NCBI RefSeq assembly: GCF_001613265.1 | Contig: NZ_BDCA01000018.1 | Span: forward strand, 1-64,000 | Origin: Nocardia vermiculata NBRC 100427 | GTDB lineage: Bacteria > Actinomycetota > Actinomycetes > Mycobacteriales > Mycobacteriaceae | Direction: 5' to 3' | DNA length: 64,000 nucleotides | In this document: positions 28,251 through 36,169 of the stretch, in pieces | Layout of the letters: the number at the start of each line of letters is the position of its first letter | Position numbering within the stretch: position 1 is the stretch's first letter | Made by a program: the position numbers and the translations under genes | Notes under the pieces: model-generated | What the model saw: the letters and a program-made list of their open reading frames with translations, nothing else | What the model was told of the DNA's origin: nothing | Database searches by the model: none

Positions 28251-28286
28251 GTGGGGGCGCGCTCGGTACATCGAGTGCGCCCCCAC
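28251..28286 (+). terminator. strong hairpin after the small-peptide pair
   Basis: GTGGGGGCGC pairs perfectly with GCGCCCCCAC, with an additional inner CTCG/CGAG pairing. It ends 23 bp before the mycolyltransferase start, so it either closes the bicistron or attenuates read-through. Confidence 0.6.
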
Positions 28287-28309
28287 TGTGCGGTGCAGGG
28301 GCGAAGACG

Positions 28310-29377
28310 GTGGTGCGAGTGAAGTTGTCCGGTGGAGTACGTGTGATCGCCTGTGTGGCGGCCTCTTCGGCGACAGCCCTGACCCTGGCGGTACTCCCGC
28401 CACAGGCGGCGGCTGCGCCCGCGGGCGGCACCGCCGCCGTGGCGCACCTGGTGAGCGAGACCGCGGGACAGGGCCGGCAAGTCGAGATCAGCGTCTATTC
28501 CCCGTCGATGGATCGCGATATCGCGCTGCAGGTGCTGCGTGCCGCCGATCCGACGCGCCCGGCGCCGACGCTGTACCTGCTCAACGGTGCCGGCGGTGGT
28601 GAGGACGCCGCGACCTGGCTGGCACAGACCGATGCCGCGAAGTTCTTCGCCGACAAGCAGGTCAACGTCGTGATTCCGAAGGAAGGCGCGTTCAGCTACT
28701 ACACCGACTGGCAGCGCGCCGACGAGGGACTGGCGGCGAAGCTGGGCAACAACGGCAAGAACATGTGGGCCACCTTCCTCACCGAAGAACTTCCGCCGGT
28801 GATCGATTCGACCTTCGACAGCACCGGCGCCAATGCCCTGGCCGGCATCTCGATGGCCGGAACATCGGTGCTGGACCTGGCCATTCACGCGCCGGAGCTC
28901 TACCGCAGCGTCTCCGCCTACAGCGGCTGCGCCATGACCAGCGACCCGGTCGGGCAGTCGTTCGTCACCCTGGTGGTCGGCCTCGGCAAGGGGGATGCCG
29001 AGAACATGTGGGGTCCCACCGGCGGCCCGGGCTGGAAGGAACACGACCCGTATCTGAATGCGGACCGGCTGCCGCATATCCCCATGTACATCTCCAGTGG
29101 TTCCGGCCTGCCCGGCCGCCACGACACGCTCGCCGATCCGGGGATCGACGACGACGGCCGGGTACTGGCCAATCAGGTGCTGCTCGGTGGCGGAATCGAA
29201 TCCGCGGCGAACTACTGCACGGTCGCACTCGCCGAGCGCACGCGGGCGCTGGGGCGCACCGACATCACCTACAACTTCCACCCCGAAGGGACTCACTCCT
29301 GGGGGTACTGGGAGGACGACCTGCACAAGTCGTGGCCGATGATGGCCGCCGCGATGGGGGTCGACGAGCCGTCCTGA
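28310..29377 (+). CDS. antigen-85-like mycolyltransferase/esterase, secreted
   Basis: 355 residues from GTG (VVRVKLSG). A Sec signal spans ~1-35, ending near AAAAPAGG. The alpha/beta-hydrolase fold has the nucleophile elbow GISMAGTS with Ser181, like GLSMAASS of Ag85, and the catalytic His329 in EGTHSWGYW. The oxyanion/substrate-entry region LYLLNGAGGGEDAATWL and the KNMWATFLTEELPPVID helix match the family. It should transfer mycolic acids from trehalose monomycolate to trehalose, arabinogalactan or protein serines. Its position behind two tiny serine-containing peptides suggests the last. It is convergent with the WS/DGAT gene, 6 bp from it. Confidence 0.9.
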   Translation: MVRVKLSGGVRVIACVAASSATALTLAVLPPQAAAAPAGGTAAVAHLVSETAGQGRQVEISVYSPSMDRDIALQVLRAADPTRPAPTLYLLNGAGGGEDAATWLAQTDAAKFFADKQVNVVIPKEGAFSYYTDWQRADEGLAAKLGNNGKNMWATFLTEELPPVIDSTFDSTGANALAGISMAGTSVLDLAIHAPELYRSVSAYSGCAMTSDPVGQSFVTLVVGLGKGDAENMWGPTGGPGWKEHDPYLNADRLPHIPMYISSGSGLPGRHDTLADPGIDDDGRVLANQVLLGGGIESAANYCTVALAERTRALGRTDITYNFHPEGTHSWGYWEDDLHKSWPMMAAAMGVDEPS

Positions 29378-29383
29378 CCGCGG

Positions 29384-30832
29384 CTACCGCGCGGCTTCGA
29401 CAGCGGCGACCAGGCGCCGGAACGAACGAATCAGCAGCTCACCGTAGTGGGTGGGGTCGGGCAGCATGGCGGTGTCGGAGCTGAAGGCGATCAGTAGTCG
29501 GTCGGCCTGGGAAACGACCAGATGCCGCAGTCCGTCACCGTCCATGATCGGGAGTACTCCGAAGGCGGCGATCATCGGAGCGCCGAGAAACTCCAGGTGC
29601 TCCGCGACCGGTGGCACGTTGCTGATCGTGGTGTTCATCAGCGGGACCGTGTCGACATCGTCGAATACCCGTTGGGCCCTGGCCCATCCGGCCAGTCGCA
29701 GCAGCCAGGCGGGCGAGGTCTGCACGCGCGCCTCGCGGGCGATGACCGCGGGGTCGGACCAGCGTTGTTTCTCCAGCCGGGCCGACCGGCTGATCGCGCG
29801 TAGCCGCTCGAGCGGATCGGTCTGGTCGGTATGCAGGTCGACCGACATCTGGCACAGCTGATTCGCCGAATCCCATCGGGCGATACCGCGCATCGAGATC
29901 GGCACCATCGCGGCCAGCGCGCCGGGCGCGGTCTCGCCGCATTCGGCGAGATAGTCCGCCAATGCGCCGGAGACGACCGCCAGCATCAGGTCGTTGAGGG
30001 TGGTGCGGTCCGGGCAGGCGTGTTTCGCCGCGCGCACCTCGGCCATCGGAATGGTGACCAGGTCGAAGGTGAGATCGGGGGTGATCCGCCGATTGAACCG
30101 GGTGGCCGGGCGCAGCGGAATCGGTTCGCACAGACCGCCTTCCGCGACGCGGTCGGCGACCGTGGCCGCGGCCGCCCGGGTGCGGGCCAGGCCGGAGAGG
30201 AAGCGGGCGAGCCGGTACGGGGCGACGGCGGCCGCGCGCAGCAGTGCGATGGGTGCCGACCACGAGCCGGTGGCGACCGGAATCGGTGCCGGAGCAGCGT
30301 CGGGCGCGAACAGCTTCAGTTCCAGCTCCCGGGTCGCCATCCCGTCGCCCACACTGTGATGGAACTTCAGCAGCGCGATGGTGACCGGCGCCGCGGCTCC
30401 GGGGAACCCCGCGACCTCGGTGAAGACGTGTAGCTCCCAGGGTGGTCGGGTGAGATCCAGCTGTACCGAGGCGATTTCGGAGATCCGCCCCCGGACCTGC
30501 GGCCATGACTGCGGCCCCTCGGTCGTCACATGCTCGTCGATGTCGAAACCCGCATCCGGCACCCAGTACGGCAGATCGGCATCGCCCGGTACGCGGGCGA
30601 GGCGCCGCTGGAACAGGGCGGAGTGGCCCAGTCGCGCCTGCATCCAGGCTCGTACGTCGGCCGGGTCGGCCGGGCCCGCCGCTGCGGCTGCAGCGTCGAA
30701 TACATAGGCCGCGACGATATTGGACGGATGCCGCTCGAATTCGTCGTAGACGAATACCGCATCGCGCGCGGTGAGTTGTTCCGCGGTGACGTGTAGTCCG
30801 CTGCCCGCGCCGCGGGCCGTTTTCGTTGCCAT
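29384..30832 (-). CDS. wax ester synthase/diacylglycerol O-acyltransferase (WS/DGAT)
   Basis: 482 residues from the ATG giving MATKTARG, preceded by AGGAGC. The frame continues upstream but that part has no family character. The N-terminal condensation-like domain carries the catalytic HHSVGDG (H158, H159, D163, G164), family motif HHxxxDG; the C-terminal domain has the NTTISNVPP (PLW-like/NxxxSNVPG) region. It acylates diacylglycerol or a fatty alcohol with acyl-CoA, giving storage triacylglycerol or wax ester. It is membrane-associated without a clear TM segment. The neighbouring mycolyltransferase suggests a lipid-focused locus. Confidence 0.92.
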   Translation of the reverse strand: MATKTARGAGSGLHVTAEQLTARDAVFVYDEFERHPSNIVAAYVFDAAAAAAGPADPADVRAWMQARLGHSALFQRRLARVPGDADLPYWVPDAGFDIDEHVTTEGPQSWPQVRGRISEIASVQLDLTRPPWELHVFTEVAGFPGAAAPVTIALLKFHHSVGDGMATRELELKLFAPDAAPAPIPVATGSWSAPIALLRAAAVAPYRLARFLSGLARTRAAAATVADRVAEGGLCEPIPLRPATRFNRRITPDLTFDLVTIPMAEVRAAKHACPDRTTLNDLMLAVVSGALADYLAECGETAPGALAAMVPISMRGIARWDSANQLCQMSVDLHTDQTDPLERLRAISRSARLEKQRWSDPAVIAREARVQTSPAWLLRLAGWARAQRVFDDVDTVPLMNTTISNVPPVAEHLEFLGAPMIAAFGVLPIMDGDGLRHLVVSQADRLLIAFSSDTAMLPDPTHYGELLIRSFRRLVAAVEAAR

Positions 30833-31246
30833 GGTTGCTCCTGCCCGGGCAATTATTTCCTGCGGCGGAGTGTACAAGGAGGAATGGTTCCGCGGCAGTT
30901 CTCCTGGAAAGAGGATTTGTGCCCCGGAAAATGAGGTCTTTCGGTAATTGCCGCAATGCTGTCCGGGGAGTAGTGGCCGCGGAGCCCGGCGTGCAGACGG
31001 GCGTGCAGACGGATCATGCATCGATGACGGATAGCCGATCGGTAATGCGCTTCGACTATTAATGACATTTCGGCTCGGAATTAAGAGGAGTGGCCCCGAT
31101 CGATTGCCCGTCGCATGTCTACGCGGGAGTAACCGGCGGGGCGCAACTCGCGCACTCCCCATCGTTGGGGGGTGGCGGGTGTTGTTCGTCGGAGGGCGCG
31201 CTGGCAGTGTCGTCCCCCGCGGGACAGCTGCGGCACGAGGGACGTG
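30833..31246. repeat. divergent intergenic region with a perfect 12-bp tandem duplication
   Basis: This 414-bp region separates the WS/DGAT gene from the rightward membrane protein gene. GCGTGCAGACGG occurs twice in direct tandem at 30989-31000 and 31001-31012. Several purine-rich stretches occur but no credible coding frame; a 15-codon frame after AAGGAGG has spacing too short for initiation. Confidence 0.6.
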
Positions 31247-32053
31247 ATGGGATCTGACACCGGCCGGCATCCGACCGGCTCCGAATTCGATCGGGGGCCG
31301 GGAGTTGCTGCGCCGCAACCCTTCGGGCCGCCGGTGGGGCCCCCATCGCACCTGCCTGTCGGGCACGGTCCGGCGCGCCCCGGCGGGCCGGGCTGGGCGA
31401 TCGACCCCGACGCCATTCAGCGCACGCTCGGCACCGCCACCCGGCGCACGGTGGCACCGCGCAGCGGAACTCGCAGGCGGTGGATGACGGTGCTGTTCGC
31501 AGTGCTGGTCGCGGGCTCCGCCGGAGCCGGTATCACCGTCGCGGTCACGGCGGGTTCCCGCGGCGAGCCGGGGACGGCGATTGCCGCGGCGACGACCGTC
31601 TCGTCGGGTGCGGTGTCGCCCGGTACGCCGGAACCGCCGGGCGTCCCCGTGGTCCCGGTCCCCGGGCATTCTCCCTCGGATGTGTCGTGCGAGCCGGCGG
31701 CCGGGGACGTGATCGTGGGCAACGGGCCCGGTGGTACCGATACCGGGCCGAACGCCGTCCTGGGCTTCGAGTACGCGTACTACACCGAACGTGACGGCCT
31801 GCGCGCGCAGGAGTTCGTGGCCCCGGACACGGTGAATGTGGCCGGGGCTCGAGGGTTGCAGCAGGCCATCGACACCGTGATCCCGCCCGGTACCACGCAC
31901 TGTGTACACATCCGGCCCGCGGGACCCGAGTTGTTCGAGGTGGACATCGACGAATACCGGCCGGGTGGACAACATCTGACCTATCGCCAAACGGTCCGTA
32001 CGGTCGTGCGCGACGGGCGCACCCTGCTCTACGAGATCGGTGATCGCGGGTAG
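31247..32053 (+). CDS. membrane-anchored protein with extracellular NTF2-like (DUF8176-like) domain
   Basis: 268 residues from ATG (GAGGG 6 nt upstream; an overlapping GTG three bases earlier is possible). A Pro/Gly-rich cytoplasmic N-terminus (~1-78) leads to one TM (~80-100, WMTVLFAVLVAGSAGAGITVAV), a Ser/Pro linker, then a ~110-residue domain (AVLGFEYAYYTERDGLRAQEFVAP...TTHCVHI...EVDIDEY) that looks like the NTF2-type extracytoplasmic domain of Nocardia/mycobacterial DUF8176 proteins. Two cysteines could form a disulfide. Function unknown. Confidence 0.72.
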   Translation: MGSDTGRHPTGSEFDRGPGVAAPQPFGPPVGPPSHLPVGHGPARPGGPGWAIDPDAIQRTLGTATRRTVAPRSGTRRRWMTVLFAVLVAGSAGAGITVAVTAGSRGEPGTAIAAATTVSSGAVSPGTPEPPGVPVVPVPGHSPSDVSCEPAAGDVIVGNGPGGTDTGPNAVLGFEYAYYTERDGLRAQEFVAPDTVNVAGARGLQQAIDTVIPPGTTHCVHIRPAGPELFEVDIDEYRPGGQHLTYRQTVRTVVRDGRTLLYEIGDRG

Positions 32054-32284
32054 TGAGAAGCAGCAGCAGGCTGCGCCGGGGATACCGCGGACTCACCGTC
32101 GCGAAGGTGCGCGCCCTCGCCGGCGGCATCGATGTAAGCGCCTCGCGCGTAGGGACTGGACCGAACCTGTGGCACACGTGGCGTGGGGACGTTTCGGATT
32201 CGAGCCCTTCACCAGCTGATCCGATACCGGATGTGGTTGGCTGTAGCGTCAGCGTTTACGCGCCGATCGATCGGGAAGGGTGTC

Positions 32285-32500
32285 ATGGCGGAGGAAGTGC
32301 TCGCGGAGATGGTTTCGACCGTCTTCGAGATCGTCGCGCAGGAAGGTGCGGCGGTGCATGAAGGTGACACCCTGGTGCTGCTGGAATCGATGAAGATGGA
32401 GATTCCGGTGGTGGCCGAGGGGGACGGCACCGTCGCATCGATCAATGTGAAGCCCGGCGATGTGTTGCAGAAGGGCGATTTGATCGCGGTCATTTCCTGA
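32285..32500 (+). CDS. biotin/lipoyl-binding carrier protein, TB7.3-like
   Basis: 71 residues, essentially one biotinyl domain. The attachment motif is ESMKMEIP with the biotinylated lysine at ~36, and two half-barrels flank it (MAEEVLAEMVSTVFEI; GTVASINVKPGDVLQKGD). GGGAAGGG precedes the ATG. Stand-alone 71-residue carriers such as M. tuberculosis TB7.3 (Rv3221c) are known, but their carboxylase partner is not encoded here. The stop overlaps the ATG of the sensor kinase (TGATG), as in the M. tuberculosis locus. Confidence 0.92.
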   Translation: MAEEVLAEMVSTVFEIVAQEGAAVHEGDTLVLLESMKMEIPVVAEGDGTVASINVKPGDVLQKGDLIAVIS

Positions 32501-34014
32501 TGTCGACGCTCAGCGATCTGCTGGCCGAGCACACCGACCTGCCCGGTGCGGCCGTCGACCATCTGCAGCGGGTGGTGGGGGACTGGCAGTTACTCGCCGA
32601 TCTGTCCTTCGGTGATTTGCAGCTGTGGGTCGGAGCCGGCCCGGTGCCGGAGGGGGCCGATGTGGTCTGCGTGGCGCAATGCCGGCCCACTACCGCACCG
32701 ACGGTGCAGCCCGACGATCTGGTCGGGACGCTCGCGTCGCGGCAGGACCATCCGCATATCTTCCAGGCCCTGGAGTCGGGACATATCGTCCGTGTCGACG
32801 GCGACGGCGAATCGCTGGGGGGCTATCACCCCGCGCCCCCCGGGGTCGTCCGGGAAGGTATCCCGGTGCGGTGCGGCGACGATGTGATCGCCGTGCTGGT
32901 CCGCGATACCGACATGCAACGCACCAAGGTGCGGGGCAGTCTCGAGCACGCCTACATGAGCTGTGCCGACGACCTGTGCCAGATGATCGCCGACGGCTCC
33001 TTCCCGACCCTCGAGGACCGCACCGGGTCGCATTCCAGCCCGCGTGCCGGCGACGGTTTCATCCGCCTCGACACCGAGGGACTGGTCGTCTATGCCAGCC
33101 CGAACGCGCTGTCGGCCTATCACCGGATGGGGTTGCAGAGCGAGCTGGCCGGTCAGGATCTGGCGCAGTCCACTCGTTCGCTGATCACCGATCCGTTCGA
33201 CGCGCAGGAAGTCGTCACCGATATCCAGGCTGCCCTGGCGGGGAAGTCGGGGCGCCGGATGGAGGTGGAGGCACGCGGCGCGACGGTGCTGCTGCGCACG
33301 CTGGTGCTGCGCCCGCACGGCGAGCTGGCCGGGGTCGCGGTACTGGTGCGCGACGTCACCGAAGTCAAACGCCGCGATCGCGCACTGCTCTCCAAGGATG
33401 CGACCATCCGGGAGATCCATCATCGGGTCAAGAACAACCTGCAGACCGTGGCCGCCCTGCTGCGGTTACAGGCCCGTCGCACCGAGAACGAGGAGGCGCG
33501 GGTCGCACTGACCGAATCGGTGCGCCGGGTCACCTCCATCGCCTCCGTGCACGAGATGTTGTCGATGTCGGTGGACGAGGAGGTCGACCTCGACGAGGTG
33601 GTGGACCGGCTGCTGCCGATCATGGCCGACGTGGCCACGGTGCACACCGCGCGGATCAAGGTCCGGCGCGACGGATCGCTGGGCGTCTTCTCCGCCGAAC
33701 GGGCGACTCCCTTGGTGATGGTGCTCACCGAACTGGTGCAGAACGCGATCGAGCATGCCTTCGATGCCGGTGAAAACGGCACTGTCACAATACGTTCCGA
33801 ACGGTCGGCACGGTGGCTGGATGTCATCATTTCCGATGACGGGCGCGGCTTGCCGGAAGGTTTCAGTCTGGAGGGGTCCGACCGGCTCGGCCTGCAGATC
33901 GTGCGCACCCTGGTGACCGCGGAACTCGGCGGATCGATCGGAATACATCCCGGCCCGGATATCGGTACCGATGCGGTACTGCGAGTCCCGCTCGGCAGGC
34001 GTACCGCGCGCTGA
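32500..34014 (+). CDS. pdtaS: PdtaS sensor histidine kinase
   Basis: 504 residues, cytosolic, no TM. N-terminal GAF-type domain (~1-145), PAS domain (~180-290, DGFIRLDTEGLVVYASPNALSAY), HisKA_2 dimerisation helix with EIHHRVKNNLQTVAALLRLQ (phospho-acceptor His307 or His308), and an HATPase domain (TELVQNAIEHAFD; ISDDGRGLPEG). It phosphorylates PdtaR, an RNA-binding ANTAR response regulator not encoded in this window. In mycobacteria this pair governs copper, NO and heme responses. It is coupled to the biotinyl carrier gene and convergent with whiB1, the M. tuberculosis order. Confidence 0.95.
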   Translation: MSTLSDLLAEHTDLPGAAVDHLQRVVGDWQLLADLSFGDLQLWVGAGPVPEGADVVCVAQCRPTTAPTVQPDDLVGTLASRQDHPHIFQALESGHIVRVDGDGESLGGYHPAPPGVVREGIPVRCGDDVIAVLVRDTDMQRTKVRGSLEHAYMSCADDLCQMIADGSFPTLEDRTGSHSSPRAGDGFIRLDTEGLVVYASPNALSAYHRMGLQSELAGQDLAQSTRSLITDPFDAQEVVTDIQAALAGKSGRRMEVEARGATVLLRTLVLRPHGELAGVAVLVRDVTEVKRRDRALLSKDATIREIHHRVKNNLQTVAALLRLQARRTENEEARVALTESVRRVTSIASVHEMLSMSVDEEVDLDEVVDRLLPIMADVATVHTARIKVRRDGSLGVFSAERATPLVMVLTELVQNAIEHAFDAGENGTVTIRSERSARWLDVIISDDGRGLPEGFSLEGSDRLGLQIVRTLVTAELGGSIGIHPGPDIGTDAVLRVPLGRRTAR

Positions 34015-34127
34015 AACGCGTCGAACATCACAACTCGTGCAAAACGTCACTCGCGGTAATCGGAAATGCCGAAAATACGTCCTGCTAAATGCCGCGCAAA
34101 TATCGGTACGGCCACAGAAACAGTGAA

Positions 34128-34201
34128 ACCCGGCACCGTAAAAGGTGCCGGGTCCGAATGCGTTACCGGCGGGCTGTGCGGGTGATGCGTGCCGGTAACG
34201 C
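34128..34201. terminator. two hairpins between convergent pdtaS and whiB1
   Basis: The first (34128-34153) has arms ACCCGGCACC and GGTGCCGGGT around GTAAAA. The second (34160-34201) has 11-bp arms GCGTTACCGGC and GCCGGTAACGC around a 20-nt loop. They are well placed to terminate both converging transcripts. Confidence 0.65.
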
Positions 34202-34214
34202 GGGTAGCGACGTG

Positions 34215-34469
34215 TCAGACGACGCTACGCGTACGGGTGCGAGCGTTACGCCGCTTCAGCGCCCGACGCTCATCTTCGCTCATACCACCCCACACGCCGG
34301 CATCCTGCCCGGAGGACAGGGCCCAGGACAGGCAGTCGGCAGTGACGGGGCAGCGGGCGCAGACCAGCTTGGCATCGGCAATCTGTGCGAGCGCAGGACC
34401 ACTGTTACCCACCGGGAAGAACAGTTCGGGATCCTCGTCGCGACAGATGGCCTTGTGGCGCCAGTCCAT
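34215..34469 (-). CDS. whiB1: WhiB1 iron-sulfur transcription factor
   Basis: 84 residues from the ATG giving MDWRHK, with AGGAGCAGAGGA upstream; the length equals the mycobacterial protein. The [4Fe-4S] ligands are Cys9, Cys37, Cys40 and Cys46. The G(V/I)WGG turn is GVWGGMSEDE, and the basic C-terminal DNA-binding tail is ERRALKRRNARTRTR. WhiB1 binds sigma A region 4 and responds to nitric oxide through its cluster; it is essential in M. tuberculosis. Expression there is activated by the cAMP receptor protein, and a matching site is visible upstream here. Confidence 0.96.
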   Translation of the reverse strand: MDWRHKAICRDEDPELFFPVGNSGPALAQIADAKLVCARCPVTADCLSWALSSGQDAGVWGGMSEDERRALKRRNARTRTRSVV

Positions 34470-34562
34470 TCCTCTGCTCCTTTGCATGGGCGCACCGAAG
34501 GCGCCGCTGGTTTGTGGTCAGTTCACTTGTGCGACTCGAATGTTTCCGCACGGTTGCTTGTG

Positions 34563-34623
34563 AATGCTTTCACGAACACCGTAGATGTCAATAGCCTTCG
34601 GATGCACCGTGGGGAAGCTCACG
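34563..34623 (-). promoter_or_regulatory. whiB1 promoter with CRP-type site
   Basis: Reading leftward, a consensus -35 TTGACA (34586-34591) is 17 bp from a weak -10 AGCATT (34563-34568). Upstream at 34608-34623 is CGTGGGGAAGCTCACG, which keeps the GTG-N8-CAC core of the CRP/Rv3676 consensus. Its centre is about 60 bp before the inferred start of transcription, close to the -58.5 site described for M. tuberculosis whiB1 (from memory). Confidence 0.5.
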
Positions 34624-34705
34624 CTTTAAAGCCCTGAAAAGCCGGGCCCGCGGAGTCCTTTGTACTCGCTTGTACCGGTCTTCGCAGCACAACCGCGATG
34701 TTTTC

Positions 34706-35698
34706 TCAGCTGTGTCGGCGGGATCCGGGCTCCGGCGCGACTACTTCGAGCACATCGGGCACGGAGGTGAAATCCACCACGTTGCGCCGGCCGACAAAAT
34801 CGCCATCGATTTGCAGCCCGACCTCCGCGGCGGCCTCGATGCGCACCGACGGCACGTCGTCCTCGCGAAACAGATTGCGGCCCTTGGGGTCCCCGTTGGC
34901 CGCCAAAAGTTGCCGGGCAACCGACAGCGTCGAGACGACACCCATGCTACGCATCGCGAACACGCCGAGCCCCGCCTCGAAGGTGGTACCCGGATTGGTC
35001 CGCACCGGAGTGCTGTCCAGATAGGTCCACGGACTGGTGTTCGTGATGAATGCGTAATGGACCCCCGCTACCGGATCGCCGCCCGGCACTCGGAGCGTGA
35101 TCACGGGATCGCGACGTTTGGCCCGGAAGAACTGCCGGACCGTTGTGCGCAGATAGCGCGCGGGAGTGGCGGCACGACCTGCGGCCCGGCTGCGGTCGAT
35201 GGCCTCGCACACATCGGCATCCAACCCGACCCCGGCGCTGAACGCACACCACCGCCCGTCGGCCACCATCAGGCCGATGCGGCGATCGCCCGCATGTGCC
35301 GCGTCGAGTGACAGCAGATCGATGAGCTGATTGGTCGCGGCCACCGGATCGGGTTCGATTCCCAGCGAACGCGCGAACACGTTCGCCGAACCACCCGGGA
35401 TGACCCCGAGGCGCGGGTTCCAGTTCCGCGGCCCCTGCGCCGCAGCGGATTCGGCACCGGTGCCCGGCAACGGGAGGAACCCGTTGATCGTTTCGTTGAC
35501 CGTGCCGTCGCCGCCGTGCACGACGATGAGATCCATCTCGGCCTCGGTCGCCCACTGCGCCAGTTCGGCGGCGTGCCCGCGATGCTGGGTATGCGCAACG
35601 ATGAGCTGGGTGCGGCTCTCCAGCGCATGGGCGAGCAGGTCCCGAGTGGCCGGAGTGGTCGAGGTGGCATTCGGGTTCACGATCAGCAGCGTCCGCAC
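34706..35698 (-). CDS. diacylglycerol/lipid kinase family protein (YegS-like)
   Basis: 330 residues from GTG (VRTLLIVNPNA). The DAG-kinase catalytic domain occupies ~1-130: nucleotide-binding HGGDGTVNE (G62-G65) and the GVIPGGSANVFARSLG loop. The C-terminal beta-rich domain (~150-310) resembles that of YegS and sphingosine kinases. It should phosphorylate a lipid alcohol at the membrane face. It corresponds by position to Rv3218. The start is divergent from the small membrane protein gene, 39 bp apart, with a weak ribosome site. Confidence 0.88.
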   Translation of the reverse strand: MRTLLIVNPNATSTTPATRDLLAHALESRTQLIVAHTQHRGHAAELAQWATEAEMDLIVVHGGDGTVNETINGFLPLPGTGAESAAAQGPRNWNPRLGVIPGGSANVFARSLGIEPDPVAATNQLIDLLSLDAAHAGDRRIGLMVADGRWCAFSAGVGLDADVCEAIDRSRAAGRAATPARYLRTTVRQFFRAKRRDPVITLRVPGGDPVAGVHYAFITNTSPWTYLDSTPVRTNPGTTFEAGLGVFAMRSMGVVSTLSVARQLLAANGDPKGRNLFREDDVPSVRIEAAAEVGLQIDGDFVGRRNVVDFTSVPDVLEVVAPEPGSRRHS

Positions 35699-35737
35699 CC
35701 TGAGCAGCCTACTGAGCGATGGTTCTAGGCTGAACGC

Positions 35738-36169
35738 GTGGCGAAACAGAACGCGGACAGCAAGAGCACGGGCGGTATCGGCGGCGGTACGGGCGATACG
35801 ACTCCGGGCACGGTGCGCGCCGCGGGTGCGCTGGCCACGGTCGAGGGACTGATCGGTGTGATCATCGCGATCGTGCTGGCCGTGCAGGGCGACGACAAGA
35901 CGGCCTACGGCACCGCTGCCTGGTTCGTGATCCTGGCCGGTGCGGTGCTGGCGGCCGGTATCGGTCTGCTGCGCGGACGGCGCTGGGGTCGCGCCATCGT
36001 CGTGATCGCCCAGATCCTGCTGTTGCCCGCCGCGTGGTACATGCTCAGCTCACATCGGCTGGAACTGGCGATCCCCGTGGGTCTGGCGGCGCTGGTCACA
36101 CTCGGGCTGATCTTCTCCCCGCCCTCCGTACGCTGGATGGCCGAGGCCTACGACGATGTCTCGGACTGA
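35738..36169 (+). CDS. small integral membrane protein (Rv3217c-like)
   Basis: 143 residues from GTG. Gly/Thr-rich cytoplasmic N-terminus (~1-28), then four hydrophobic segments at ~30-50, ~62-78, ~85-103 and ~108-125, with loop RGRRWGRA, and a short acidic tail. No catalytic motif. Actinobacterial neighbours of WhiB1/lipid kinase genes carry a similar protein of unknown role. The 3' end overlaps the opposite-strand GNAT gene by 22 bp. Confidence 0.82.
   Translation: MAKQNADSKSTGGIGGGTGDTTPGTVRAAGALATVEGLIGVIIAIVLAVQGDDKTAYGTAAWFVILAGAVLAAGIGLLRGRRWGRAIVVIAQILLLPAAWYMLSSHRLELAIPVGLAALVTLGLIFSPPSVRWMAEAYDDVSD

Noticed and set aside
30833..31990. 386-residue N-terminal extension of the WS/DGAT gene
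   Set aside because: The extension is Arg/Gly-rich and overlaps another gene in antisense, while AGGAGC precedes the internal ATG where WS/DGAT homology starts.
34128..34201. Inverted repeats considered as a CRISPR-like or mobile-element end
   Set aside because: They are two unrelated hairpins between convergent genes, without direct repeats, spacers or a transposase; terminators explain them.
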